Origin: a virus | Virus record (IMG/VR): IMGVR_UViG_3300025949_000085 | Location: 1-25,553 of that record | DNA length: 25,553 bases | Strand: one strand, 5' to 3' | Part shown: positions 6,054 to 14,041 of the stretch, one piece after another | Position numbering within the stretch: position 1 is the first letter of the stretch | Layout of the letters: each line of letters starts with the position of its first letter | Program-made: the position numbers and the translations under genes | The notes under the pieces: model-generated | The model's database searches: none | Seen by the model: only the letters and a program-made list of their open reading frames with translations | Told to the model about the DNA's origin: nothing

Positions 6054-7563
6054 CGCCGCCGAAATCGAGCGCGTCGCCAAAAAACTGGCTCACGATTTGG
6101 GCAGAAACTACGACGAAGTCTTGGCTGAAGTCCAAAAAGGTTTCGAGTCTGCCTCACATTCCGGCTTTGCAGAAAAGCAGCTTGGATTTTCTCTCTACCC
6201 AAAGCAACGCGAAGCGTTGGACGCCCTCAACGTCCCCGGCTCACTAGTGTCGTTTTGCTCGTGCAACGGCGGCGGCAAGACGAGTCGCGTGATCCTCGCG
6301 GCCTGCCTTGCTCATTTGGTTCTGCGCAAAGGCAAGGTCATCGCAACGTCCGGCTCTTGGGCGCAGTTGAAAGACCAGTTGATGCCGATGCTTAAGAGTT
6401 TTGAATATCGCTTCCGAAATCTGCGCGTCCTTGAGGATCGAGTTGAGACTGGTGATCCAAACTCATTCCTGCACGCTGTCTCAACGAACGACGCCGGCAA
6501 GTTTGAGGGTCATCACGGGACGGCTGAGCATCCGCTCATGCTGATTTACGACGAATCGAAAACTGTGAAGGACGCTTTCTTTCAGGCCGGTGACCGCTGC
6601 CGGATTCCGCGCGAGCATTGCCGGATTCTATACACGTCGTCCACTGGCTTTGCTCAGGGCGTGTTCTACCTTTCGCAGACCGATCCGAACTTTGGATTGA
6701 CACATCCACCGATTCGCCAACGCGCTTCTGAATGCCCGCACATTTCGCAATCGGAAATTGAGGCAATACGCAAAAAGTGGGGCGCGGATCATCCTCTGGT
6801 GCGTTCGATGCTTGATTGCGAGTTCATGCCGTTCGTCCAAGGTGCGATCATCCAGCTCGGTGAGTTGGATGCGCTGCTTGCCGATCCGCCGCCATTCGAA
6901 CCCGGCGACACCAAGGTTGGATTTGATGCTGCATGGAGCGAGTCAGCCGACGGTGACGAGACGGTCGTTGCCAGGCGCCAAGGAAACCGCGTCCGCATCG
7001 AAGCCGCATTCCGCGAGCGCGGCTTGCACGCGACCGCTGGCCGGCTGGTTGGTGAGTTCATCAAGATGGGTTTGACGCCGATGGATGCTGACATCATCGA
7101 GGGCGATAACGGCGGCGAAGGCTCGCTGCTGATTGACCAGCTTCACAAGATGGGCTGGCACGTTCGCCGTGCAAACTTCGGAGAAAAGCCGCGATTCAAT
7201 GACCGATACCAGAATCTTTGCACTGAAATGTGGGTTGAGCTTTCAATGCTGATAACGCAACGAAAATTGATTCTTCCAGCCGACACCGAGCTTTACGGAC
7301 AACTTCTGAACCGTCGTATTGTCCCAAACAATCGCGGACTTCTCGCCATTGAATCCAAGCTTGCGATGAAAGACCCAAATCGCGAGGGCGGGCCGGTGCG
7401 TTGCTCTCCCGACCGAGCTGATGCAGTGGCCATTGCTTGCGCACGTCTGCCGAACCTCAAAACGTTCAACCTGCAATCGCGCAACATGGCTCAACCATAC
7501 CAGAATCACCGGCACCAAGAGGAGCAGCCGCTTGAACGCGATGCGAACGGTTATCGTTTTTAG
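6046..7563 (+). CDS. Terminase large subunit
   Basis: A 505-aa ATPase-nuclease that should translocate DNA into the procapsid. I chose the ATG at 6046 (MSNAAEIERVAKKLAHDLG), which overlaps the previous gene's stop. The ATPase domain has Walker A CNGGGKT (73-79), Walker B MLIYDE (165-170) and a coupling motif YTSST (196-200). The nuclease domain has VGFDAAW with D294, EGDN at 352-355, and a third acidic cluster in PDRADAVA near the C-terminus. Length is normal for the family. It ends immediately before the portal region. Confidence 0.95.
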   Translation: MSNAAEIERVAKKLAHDLGRNYDEVLAEVQKGFESASHSGFAEKQLGFSLYPKQREALDALNVPGSLVSFCSCNGGGKTSRVILAACLAHLVLRKGKVIATSGSWAQLKDQLMPMLKSFEYRFRNLRVLEDRVETGDPNSFLHAVSTNDAGKFEGHHGTAEHPLMLIYDESKTVKDAFFQAGDRCRIPREHCRILYTSSTGFAQGVFYLSQTDPNFGLTHPPIRQRASECPHISQSEIEAIRKKWGADHPLVRSMLDCEFMPFVQGAIIQLGELDALLADPPPFEPGDTKVGFDAAWSESADGDETVVARRQGNRVRIEAAFRERGLHATAGRLVGEFIKMGLTPMDADIIEGDNGGEGSLLIDQLHKMGWHVRRANFGEKPRFNDRYQNLCTEMWVELSMLITQRKLILPADTELYGQLLNRRIVPNNRGLLAIESKLAMKDPNREGGPVRCSPDRADAVAIACARLPNLKTFNLQSRNMAQPYQNHRHQEEQPLERDANGYRF

Positions 7564-7581
7564 TTGACTATATCGGTAAAG
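7564..7581 (+). promoter_or_regulatory. Late-unit motif copy (TTGAC ... TCGGTAAAG)
   Basis: TTGACTATATCGGTAAAG begins directly after the terminase stop and ends 18 bp before the preferred portal ATG at 7600. It matches the motif seen before four other late genes. If the portal instead starts at the TTG of 7564, the motif would be coding. Confidence 0.5.
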
Positions 7582-7599
7582 AATGTAGAAAAGCTTTGG

Positions 7600-9477
7600 A
7601 TGCCAGTTAATCCTCAATTCGACTCCGCGCAACAAATTCTCACCGAAAGACTGAGATGGGAAACGAAGATTCGGCGTTATTACGCCATGCGCCACGATGG
7701 ACTCCCGCGTCGCGACAAAACGAAGCCTTGGCAGGCCGACCTGCACAGCAAGACCATTGATCGTGCCATTCGGAAATCAAAGCCGTTCTGGATGGGGCAA
7801 CTAACGGCTGGCGATCGACTCTGCAACTTCACGGCACTCAAGCAGCAGGTTCAATCGCAGTCTGACGCGGCTGCGGATTATTACGACTTCATCACGTATC
7901 AAGAAACGGATTTGATTGATGAAATTGACTGCGCTGTTGACCACATGCTGCTAAAGGGCCGCGGCATCATCAAGTCAACCGTTGATCCGTTGGATGGCTA
8001 CCGCATTGTTGACGAGGCCATTGACCCCATGTTCCTGTTGATGCCGAAGTCGGCGAACGACTTTGACGATTCCGACGAGTGGATTCATGTCCGCCAGTTC
8101 ACGGTTGCAAGCTATCGGCTGCTTGATGCTCGCTGGGACACGTCCGAAGAAACAATTCAGAAAATTCGCGGCAACGCAGACTTTCAATCGCTGGGCATCT
8201 ACAAGATTGAAATGGAGCTTCGCGAAGGAATAACTCACTCGTCCGACTCAAACGAAATCCTGGTGTTCGAGCATTGGGTGCGAACCGCAGGCGGCCACAC
8301 GATTCACACCTACTCTCCGCACGCGCCGGAAATTCCACTTCGCAAGCCCTACGGAAATCCCTACAAGTGGCGCAAGAAGGAATCCATTTGCTTCACGTCG
8401 TTTCAGATGGAGTCCAAGGAAAAAGGCTGGTATGCGCCTCGCGGCCTTGGCGAATTGCTAGATGTCCAGGAGCAGAAGGAAACCTACATCGAGAATATGT
8501 GGGCTGACGGGATGCGGATCGCGAACACACGCATTTTCACAAGCCAGAAGGAAATTCAGAACATGGCGAATCTTCGCCTCGATGACGGCCAGTTCATCGG
8601 TGGCGGGATTGAGTCGGTAAACTTCTCGCCGCCGCCCGTGCCTTACACGGAGATGTTGAATTATTCCAAGGCCGTCAGCGAAGAGATTGGGCAGGTGCCC
8701 GACGCCGGGATCACGGCTGCGGACAGCAAGACCGGCGGTAAGCCGATCACTGCCGCTGAGTCGAATCGCATTGGCGCGCTGACGCAGGTCGGCATGGGTT
8801 ACTCGGCAGATTTGTTCCGTCGCCGCCTCGCCAAACTTCACCGTCATCGCTGGGGTTTGATTTGCCAGTTCAAAGAGCGCGATTACGTCTATTATTCAAC
8901 CGGACAGTTGAACACGCTTCCTGAGCAAGCACTGCATGACAGCTACCTGATTACGCCGGACGGATCGCCGGACGGCTGGAATCGCCAAGCCAAGCTGCAA
9001 CGCGAGGTCATGCTGATGAACACCTTTGCGCAGTTGCCAAACAGCAACGCCGATTACTGGGTCAAGCGCGCGATGTCTGCGGCTGATGGGCAAGCGGCCC
9101 TGCAAGGCTTTATTCCGACAGGATTGAAAGACCAGAACGAGTCCGAGGCGCAGGCGATGGAACTGCTTTTGCTGACAGCGATGCCTCCTTATCCAGCCAA
9201 AGTTGAGCCGCAACAGAACCAGCTTGTCCGCATCCAGACGATTCTGCAATGGCTCGAAGCCGCTCACCATCTCGGCAAGCCGATGAATCCGCAGGCGCAG
9301 CAGCTGATCTTCCAGAACCTTGGCCAGCGGATGCAGATTTTGCAGCAGCAAAACCCGGCGGCGCACAAGGCGGCGGCGCAGTTGATGCAACAGATGGAGC
9401 AGGCGTTGGCTCAAGCGCCGGATGGCGCTGGCCCACAAACACAGATTCAACCGCAACCGATGACTCAAACGGCATAA
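7600..9477 (+). CDS. Portal protein (P22-like head-tail connector)
   Basis: A 625-aa protein forming the dodecameric portal through which DNA enters and leaves. The N-terminal part (WETKIRRYYAMRHDGLPRRD, then KPWQADLHSKTIDRAIR) and the central region (LIDEIDCAVDHMLLKGRGII) look like P22-type portal proteins. The C-terminal 60 residues are Gln-rich and probably helical (barrel or crown). A TTG at 7564 would add 12 residues, but the ATG is preferred because the upstream bases fit a repeated intergenic motif. It lies directly after the large terminase, as expected. Confidence 0.85.
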   Translation: MPVNPQFDSAQQILTERLRWETKIRRYYAMRHDGLPRRDKTKPWQADLHSKTIDRAIRKSKPFWMGQLTAGDRLCNFTALKQQVQSQSDAAADYYDFITYQETDLIDEIDCAVDHMLLKGRGIIKSTVDPLDGYRIVDEAIDPMFLLMPKSANDFDDSDEWIHVRQFTVASYRLLDARWDTSEETIQKIRGNADFQSLGIYKIEMELREGITHSSDSNEILVFEHWVRTAGGHTIHTYSPHAPEIPLRKPYGNPYKWRKKESICFTSFQMESKEKGWYAPRGLGELLDVQEQKETYIENMWADGMRIANTRIFTSQKEIQNMANLRLDDGQFIGGGIESVNFSPPPVPYTEMLNYSKAVSEEIGQVPDAGITAADSKTGGKPITAAESNRIGALTQVGMGYSADLFRRRLAKLHRHRWGLICQFKERDYVYYSTGQLNTLPEQALHDSYLITPDGSPDGWNRQAKLQREVMLMNTFAQLPNSNADYWVKRAMSAADGQAALQGFIPTGLKDQNESEAQAMELLLLTAMPPYPAKVEPQQNQLVRIQTILQWLEAAHHLGKPMNPQAQQLIFQNLGQRMQILQQQNPAAHKAAAQLMQQMEQALAQAPDGAGPQTQIQPQPMTQTA

Positions 9478-9495
9478 CAGCAACAAAAAAACAAA

Positions 9496-9798
9496 ATGGA
9501 CTCACAACAAAACATCGAATCACTGCCAATCACAAACCCTTCGCCGCTCGAACAGGAAATCGTCAAAACAAAGCAATGCCGCAAGGATATTGACTTGAAC
9601 ATTGCCGCCGTCCGTGCATTGCCAAAGTCCCGCGAGTCCGCATTGGCGCTTACTAAATTGCAAGAGGCTGTCATGTGGCTCGGTATGAACCTCAAGCGAA
9701 TCAGCGACGAATCTGGATTGGGTTCAAACCCATATCCGAACAGCAAGGACCCCTCCAATACAAAAATCGAGCCGACTGCTGATGGTCTTAAACTGTGA
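9496..9798 (+). CDS. Putative Acb2/Tad1-like cyclic-nucleotide sponge
   Basis: A 100-aa, mainly helical protein. Residues about 20-65 (PSPLEQEIVKTKQC, then SRESALALTKLQEAVMWLG) strongly recall the Acb2/Tad1 hairpin domain, whose signature is R-E-x-(S/A)-L-A-x-T-K-L-E-E-A-x-x-W. Characterised members bind cyclic nucleotide or cyclic-ADP-ribose signals and thereby block CBASS or Thoeris abortive defences; they act in the cytoplasm. The C-terminal third (GSNPYPNSKDPSNTKIEP) looks disordered. It lies between portal and scaffold genes, a late position. Ligand binding is inferred from similarity remembered, not searched. The leader is A-rich (caacaaaaaaacaaa). Confidence 0.65.
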   Translation: MDSQQNIESLPITNPSPLEQEIVKTKQCRKDIDLNIAAVRALPKSRESALALTKLQEAVMWLGMNLKRISDESGLGSNPYPNSKDPSNTKIEPTADGLKL

Positions 9799-9834
9799 AT
9801 CGCGGGCAGTTTGGATGAAGTATAACAAACTATC

Positions 9835-9867
9835 TTGACATCCCATTACCGTTAAAGTAAAACCGAA
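9835..9867 (+). promoter_or_regulatory. Late-unit motif copy (TTGACA ... TTACCGTTAAAGTAAAACCG)
   Basis: TTGACA at 9835-9840, then TTACCGTTAAAGTAAAACCG from 9846. The 22-bp core (9846-9867) matches the copy at 23647-23668 at 19 positions, and the three differences are all transitions. The core ends a few bases before the ATG at 9871. The copy lies in a 72-bp gap between genes. Confidence 0.6.
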
Positions 9868-9870
9868 CCA

Positions 9871-10200
9871 ATGAATTTGCTTTTGTCAACAATTTCGCAC
9901 GACACGCGAAAAGAGTTCAGCAAGGAGATTTCCCTCACGGCACTTCCGGCATCGGGCCAAGCAATCATTTCCAATAACGTCAAGTTTGTCTGCAAGGAGA
10001 TTGTTTTCGTTGCGGATCAAAACGCTCAAGTCATCGCCGACTGTCATGTGCGGACGACGGAAGAATTGCTGAAGTCGTGGGGTTTTGCGGACACGAGTGT
10101 TGTTGACTATCACGAGAAGCCGGTTGCTGTCGAGGTCAAGCCGGAGCCGAAACCAGTGCATGCGCCCGCGCTGACATCGAAGAAAGGCCGTTGGAAGTGA
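9871..10200 (+). CDS. Hypothetical protein in the head operon
   Basis: A 109-aa protein starting MNLLLSTISHDTRKEFSKEI. The N-terminal two thirds look like a compact alpha/beta domain (SNNVKFVCKEIVFVADQNAQ). The C-terminal 30 residues are Pro/Lys/Val-rich and probably flexible (VEVKPEPKPVHAPALTSKKG). No family is recognised. It may be a small virion-associated or assembly protein because of its place between portal and scaffold. Its stop overlaps the next gene's GTG as GTGA. Confidence 0.65.
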   Translation: MNLLLSTISHDTRKEFSKEISLTALPASGQAIISNNVKFVCKEIVFVADQNAQVIADCHVRTTEELLKSWGFADTSVVDYHEKPVAVEVKPEPKPVHAPALTSKKGRWK

Positions 10201-10556
10201 ACTTGCCCTGGTCAAAACCCAAAACCGCGACCGTGGTAAAAGTGATGCCACGGCAGGGTAAATGGCTTGAGGCCGACAAAAATGCGTGGCGCGAATTTCT
10301 CAAGACGACCACCGGCAAGAAGCTGGTTGAACATTGCCAGCACCGCCTGTTCGTTGACCATGTTGACGCCTGTGTTAACGACAAGGACGCGGTGATCCAC
10401 AACGCCTCGATGAAGGGCGCAAACAATTTACTCTCGGCGCAGCTTTACCTTGCGACGGAGGATTCAATTCAGGGCGGCGAGCTACCTGTCAATGGCTCGC
10501 AAACCAATGCTCAACCCGACCCGCTCGAATCGGCGCGAGATTCCCAACGAGTATAA
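10197..10556 (+). CDS. Hypothetical protein in the head operon, GTG start
   Basis: A 119-aa protein read from a GTG at 10197 that overlaps the preceding stop (GTGA); a TTG two codons upstream is less likely. The N-terminal 100 residues appear globular and helical (WLEADKNAWREFLKTTTGKK, then NNLLSAQLYLATEDSI). The tail is polar (NGSQTNAQPDPLESARDSQR). No family is recognised. It ends 3 bp before the scaffold gene, so it is co-transcribed with head genes. Confidence 0.65.
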   Translation: MNLPWSKPKTATVVKVMPRQGKWLEADKNAWREFLKTTTGKKLVEHCQHRLFVDHVDACVNDKDAVIHNASMKGANNLLSAQLYLATEDSIQGGELPVNGSQTNAQPDPLESARDSQRV

Positions 10557-10559
10557 AAA

Positions 10560-11615
10560 ATGACGACCGATACATTGCCCCAATCACCGGACTTGGCCAA
10601 GATGGAAACCGACCTGCGTGCCGCAATGGCCGCACCGGAATCCACCACCAAAGAACCGGCGAAGCCTGATCCTGCGGCTCAACAGGCGGAGCCAGCAAAG
10701 GTTGAAGAAGTCAAAAGCCCAACGGATTTACAGAACGGCACACCTGCGGCGGCTGACAAGGAAAAACAGCCCGACGCGACGAAAGAAACTCAAGCCAAGC
10801 CCGACAACCGGAGCGAATACGCCAAGAACGCGGAACGCCTGGAAAAGAACTGGAAAGCTGTCAACGAACGCAGTCGCCTGCTTCACGAGAAGGAAGCCGC
10901 GCTGTCTGCCAAGGAAAAGGAAATCCAGCTTTCTCAGCAGCGTTTCGAGGAAAAACAGGCGATTGCCCGCAACCGCGTGACACCGGAGCAGAACGAGTCG
11001 TATGCCAAGCAGAAGCTGGCCGACGCCAAAACTCTGACGGATCAAGCGGAAGCGTGGGAAGCACGTGTTGAAAAGCTCGAATCGGACGGCAACTTCACTG
11101 ATGCCGCGAAGGCAAAGGACACAGCCAAGCAATACCGCAAGCAGGCGAATGCGGCGGAAGCGATGGCCGACCTTTACACCGCCAACGCGGAGAATCAGCG
11201 GAAGAATCCCGACCAGACGGCGGAGCAGGTCAGGGCCAGAAACATGCAGCACTTGCAGCATTACACGGTTGAGGCTGCGAAGAACTGGCCGGACATCGGG
11301 GTGACAGGCAGTGAGTTTCAAAAATTGGTCAACTTGGCGGAATCTCAACTCAAGCAGAATGGGTTGGATGTCACCGAGACGCCAGTTTTGCGGTATTTCG
11401 TCGCGGAAGCGGTGGCAAATAAAACTGCCGCCGCAAGTGTGCCGGATTTGAAAAAGAAGTTGGGCGAGTATGAAGCAAGAGTTAAGGAACTTGAAGCTTT
11501 GACTGCGCCCGGTGGCGGGACTGGTTCTGTGCAGCGTTCGGATGTTGCTGAAGTTGATTTCAGCAAGATGACGCCAGCACAACAGGAAGCCCACTTGCGC
11601 AAATTGAGCCGATAA
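10560..11615 (+). CDS. Scaffolding protein
   Basis: A 351-aa, highly charged, Ala/Lys/Glu/Gln-rich protein encoded directly before the capsid gene. Residues 20-90 are Pro/Ala/Lys/Glu-rich and probably disordered. Residues 90-230 are predicted long helices or coiled coil (EKEAALSAKEKEIQLSQQRF, then AKDTAKQYRKQANAAEAMAD). A second helical pair near 300-320 (LKKKLGEYEARVKELEAL) precedes a Gly-rich break and a short C-terminal helix (TPAQQEAHLRKLSR), the usual coat-binding end of scaffolds. Composition, length and position all fit. It would act inside the procapsid and leave before packaging. Confidence 0.85.
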   Translation: MTTDTLPQSPDLAKMETDLRAAMAAPESTTKEPAKPDPAAQQAEPAKVEEVKSPTDLQNGTPAAADKEKQPDATKETQAKPDNRSEYAKNAERLEKNWKAVNERSRLLHEKEAALSAKEKEIQLSQQRFEEKQAIARNRVTPEQNESYAKQKLADAKTLTDQAEAWEARVEKLESDGNFTDAAKAKDTAKQYRKQANAAEAMADLYTANAENQRKNPDQTAEQVRARNMQHLQHYTVEAAKNWPDIGVTGSEFQKLVNLAESQLKQNGLDVTETPVLRYFVAEAVANKTAAASVPDLKKKLGEYEARVKELEALTAPGGGTGSVQRSDVAEVDFSKMTPAQQEAHLRKLSR

Positions 11616-11617
11616 GT

Positions 11618-11636
11618 CTCCGGTAAAGCTCTTGCC
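11618..11636 (+). promoter_or_regulatory. Late-unit motif copy / weak stem before the capsid gene
   Basis: CTCCGGTAAAG ends at 11628, about 17 bp before the capsid ATG, and matches the YCGNTAAAG core of the late-unit motif, but without an upstream TTGAC. The same bases can form a short stem (GGTAA with TTGCC, 11622-11636, one G-U pair) followed by ATTTTTGTT, so a weak terminator is an alternative reading. Confidence 0.35.
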
Positions 11637-11645
11637 ATTTTTGTT

Positions 11646-12743
11646 ATGGCAATGCAAACCACATCCAACCCGGCCAGCTTGGCCGCGTTGCAGCAGATTT
11701 TTCTCGACCAAAATTATTTCAACGAACTGGAGTTCAACCTCAAATTCCACAAATACGGCATCGGTCGTTCCGTGCCGGCCAATTCCGGCCATACGTCGGT
11801 TCGTTACTTCCGTTTTCGGAAGGCGACCACGGCTTACGTTCAGCGCATGGGCGTTGATTACAACGAAGGTGTTGTTCCGACGACCATTGCCGAAGTGCCG
11901 GTCGGCTACATTGACTGCTATCTGACTCAGGCGATCCAGCGCCATCAGATTTCAGACATTGAACTGGCGATTGACCTGATCGAACCGAAGAAACGCAACG
12001 CCAAGTCGCTCGGCAAGGACATGGCATTGTATTTCGACACGGTCTGCGCCAACTCGATGTTCGCCAACCCGGCGATCTCGGCCAACTTGGTTGATTCGCG
12101 TCAAGCGACGCTCTATAACTCCAACACGGCGTTTGAGCGGTTCAACATCCCGGCCCCCACGCTCAATTCAGCCAACGACTTCGCCACTCTGTCGGCGGCC
12201 AGTGCGTCGGCGTCGAAGATGAGCCGCGCGTTTCACATCGGCTGTATGACTCAGCTTGAGGAAAACGACGTGCCGATGGTCAACAACCGTTATCCGGTCA
12301 TCACGGCTCCGCGTGTCATCAATGACATGCGCCAGGATTCAAGCTGGTTCGCGGCGGCGGTGTATAACGCGGAAGCGTTGAAGCTGTTCCCCGGCGGCGA
12401 GTTTGAACTGGACGGCGGTATCTTCGTTTCGACGACTCGCTCGTTCCGCGAGGGCGCGACGTATGGCACCCGGAGCGACACCGGCAGCATCTTCGGTGTT
12501 GCCTATCTCGGCGACGAGGCGTTCGTGGTGCCGAAGCTGTCCAGCGGCAAGGCCGGCGGCAGCGGTGATTCACCGATCATCACCGTGATTGACACCCCCG
12601 ACCATGCCAACCCGGCAAATCAGTTCGCGCAGATCACCGCCAAGACCTATTACGGCGCGGCGTTGATTTACAACCCGACCACCTCGGCGGCGTCTGACGT
12701 GCCGCATGTCGTCCTTGGCCGCGTGCAGTCCACGTTTAGCTGA
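11646..12743 (+). CDS. Major capsid protein (N4-gp56-like)
   Basis: A 365-aa protein that should form the icosahedral shell. The N-terminal region (NYFNELEFNLKFHKYGIGRS, then GHTSVRYFRFRK and YNEGVVPTTIAEVPVGYI) has the pattern of the N4-gp56 family of HK97-fold capsids: an E-loop-like segment with a set of Arg residues and a GVxPT turn. The middle (DMALYFDTVCANSMF) and C-terminal regions (YGAALIYNPTTSAASDVPHV) also fit. It follows the scaffold gene directly. The family name is from memory of motifs and position; the capsid role itself is more certain. Confidence 0.85.
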   Translation: MAMQTTSNPASLAALQQIFLDQNYFNELEFNLKFHKYGIGRSVPANSGHTSVRYFRFRKATTAYVQRMGVDYNEGVVPTTIAEVPVGYIDCYLTQAIQRHQISDIELAIDLIEPKKRNAKSLGKDMALYFDTVCANSMFANPAISANLVDSRQATLYNSNTAFERFNIPAPTLNSANDFATLSAASASASKMSRAFHIGCMTQLEENDVPMVNNRYPVITAPRVINDMRQDSSWFAAAVYNAEALKLFPGGEFELDGGIFVSTTRSFREGATYGTRSDTGSIFGVAYLGDEAFVVPKLSSGKAGGSGDSPIITVIDTPDHANPANQFAQITAKTYYGAALIYNPTTSAASDVPHVVLGRVQSTFS

Positions 12744-12752
12744 ACTTGAAAC

Positions 12753-12776
12753 GGGGGCTGGGTAAAACCGGCCCCC
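12753..12776 (+). terminator. GC-rich hairpin after the capsid gene, TAAAA loop
   Basis: GGGGGCTGG (12753-12761) pairs with CCGGCCCCC (12768-12776), nine pairs including one G-U, around the loop GTAAAA. It begins 10 bp after the capsid stop. No U-run follows (acaaacaatc), so this is more likely an RNA 3'-end stabiliser, processing site or partial attenuator than a strong terminator. Confidence 0.6.
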
Positions 12777-12799
12777 ACAAACAATCAATCAAAACGAAT

Positions 12800-13426
12800 A
12801 TGAAATACAAAATCATCATCACCGCGCTGGCTTTGGTCAGCGTCATTGTGGCTTCCGCCGCGCCGGTCATCGGTTTCAGCCGATATGCCGTCGGCGGGAC
12901 AGCCATCAACGCGGGAACAAACTACGCAATCATCCCTCCTGATAGTGCGAATGGAGGCGAGCCGGTAATCACCTACCTGAACATGAATGCGCTGTTTGCC
13001 ACCGGATCGTCCACGTTGACGGCCTATGTTTCAACGAACCAAACCACGGCCACAGCAGCCAATGCCACCACCACGAACACCGTTGCTTCGACGAACGGCT
13101 TTGCGGCTGGCCAGTGGGTTGTCATCCAGCACTTGACAGTCGAGAACCGGCGCTTCCGAAACGAGGCGGCGATTATCTCAGCGGTGCAGGCGACCAACCA
13201 GATCGTGCTGGCAACGGCTCCGGTGACAGCGGTTGCGGCTGGGGATATTTTTGACCAGCAAGTTGCATGGTCAACGATTCCATTGGCAACATCGGCTACG
13301 GCGCGGGAAATCAGCGGCAGCGGCATCGTTTCCGGTCAAAGATCAGAGCCGTTTTTGCTGACACTGGTCGGCTCTGCGGCGGGGACGAACACCATCAATG
13401 CGGCGGATGCGTTTTTCGCTCCGTAG
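12800..13426 (+). CDS. Exported protein with signal peptide, unknown role
   Basis: A 208-aa protein. Residues 1-20 are a classic Sec signal peptide (MKYK, hydrophobic IIITALALVSVIV, then A18-S-A20 before A21). The mature part is Ala/Thr/Asn-rich and probably beta-sheet (TATAANATTTNTVASTNGFA, then QIVLATAPVTAVAAGDIF). No family is recognised. Its place immediately after the capsid gene would normally suggest a decoration or head protein, but a cleavable export signal is odd for that. It is flanked by two similar hairpins. I chose the ATG at 12800 because the signal peptide begins there. Confidence 0.7.
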   Translation: MKYKIIITALALVSVIVASAAPVIGFSRYAVGGTAINAGTNYAIIPPDSANGGEPVITYLNMNALFATGSSTLTAYVSTNQTTATAANATTTNTVASTNGFAAGQWVVIQHLTVENRRFRNEAAIISAVQATNQIVLATAPVTAVAAGDIFDQQVAWSTIPLATSATAREISGSGIVSGQRSEPFLLTLVGSAAGTNTINAADAFFAP

Positions 13427-13434
13427 CTCAATTC

Positions 13435-13462
13435 GGGGCGGTTGGTAAAATCCAGCCGCCCC
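13435..13462 (+). terminator. Second GC-rich hairpin with TAAAA loop
   Basis: GGGGCGGTTGG (13435-13445) pairs with CCAGCCGCCCC (13452-13462), eleven pairs including one G-U, around the loop TAAAAT. It lies between the exported protein and the next gene. It closely resembles the hairpin at 12753, and no proper U-run follows (accttaatttta). Confidence 0.6.
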
Positions 13463-13473
13463 ACCTTAATTTT

Positions 13474-13800
13474 ATGACAAAACCAATTCCAATGCCGATG
13501 GCCGATCCGGTAGCACCGCCGTCCACCATCACAGTGCCTTTGACATCACTTGCCCAGCCGGATGACAAAGAAGCTATGCAGGCACCCGCAAAAGGTGATT
13601 CTGTGAGCTTTCAAGGTCAGGCTACCGTCGTTGATGTCATGGGCGAAAACGCCGTCATCAGCCTTACGGCGATCAATGGCAACGACCTTGAAGGCGGCGA
13701 AGGATCGCCAGAGGAAGAATCATCCGATGTCGGCGACCTGGACGAGCAGGAGGCAAACCTTCGTCAAGCGATGGGAGGCGCGAGTGGGCCGGTTAGCTGA
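13474..13800 (+). CDS. Small acidic protein in the virion operon
   Basis: A 108-aa protein starting MTKPIPMPMADPVAPPSTIT. Its N-terminal third is Pro-rich. The centre is a small beta domain (KGDSVSFQGQATVVDVMGEN, then AVISLTAINGNDLEG). The C-terminus is strongly acidic and Gln/Glu-rich (GGEGSPEEESSDVGDLDEQE). No signal peptide is present. The family is unknown; a head-associated or assembly role is a guess from position. Its final bases contain the GGGAGG used by the next gene. Confidence 0.6.
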   Translation: MTKPIPMPMADPVAPPSTITVPLTSLAQPDDKEAMQAPAKGDSVSFQGQATVVDVMGENAVISLTAINGNDLEGGEGSPEEESSDVGDLDEQEANLRQAMGGASGPVS

Positions 13801-14041
13801 AATCCTGTCCAGCGGACGCGCGCCGGGATTTGCGGGCATTGCTCGCGACCCCGGCTGTCCGCAAGTGGCCGTCCCGCGCGCGTTGCGCGAGATGGAATCT
13901 GGAACGTCGCGGAAAACGGTTTTCGGCAGTGCGTTTTGCTCGAAACATTCAAAAGGCATGTCGGTTCACGAGATCGAGCGCGCGACGCAGACAGCACCCG
14001 GAAAGTTGAAAAAAGTTTGGTTTAAGAAACAAAATCTATGA
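13784..14041 (+). CDS. Small basic protein, GTG start
   Basis: A frame from GTG 13784, preceded by GGGAGG at 13773-13778, gives 85 residues (MGRLAEILSSGRAPGFAGIA, then HSKGMSVHEIERATQTAPGK). The stop overlaps the ATG of the next gene as ATGA, and the start lies within the end of the previous gene, both typical of real overlapping phage genes. No domain is recognised. The C-terminus is basic (KLKKVWFKKQNL). Confidence 0.5.
   Translation: MGRLAEILSSGRAPGFAGIARDPGCPQVAVPRALREMESGTSRKTVFGSAFCSKHSKGMSVHEIERATQTAPGKLKKVWFKKQNL

Noticed and set aside
10728-11945. 405-codon open frame on the minus strand opposite scaffold and capsid genes
   Set aside because: It spans two well-supported plus-strand genes and their gap, its translation is Arg/Leu/Phe/Val-rich without domain features, and no start signal is visible. 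It reflects base composition opposite Lys/Ala/Glu-rich codons.
12753-12776. Strong intrinsic terminator after the capsid gene
   Set aside because: The stem is strong but no U-run follows, so a true rho-independent terminator is unlikely. It is kept as a hairpin of uncertain role.
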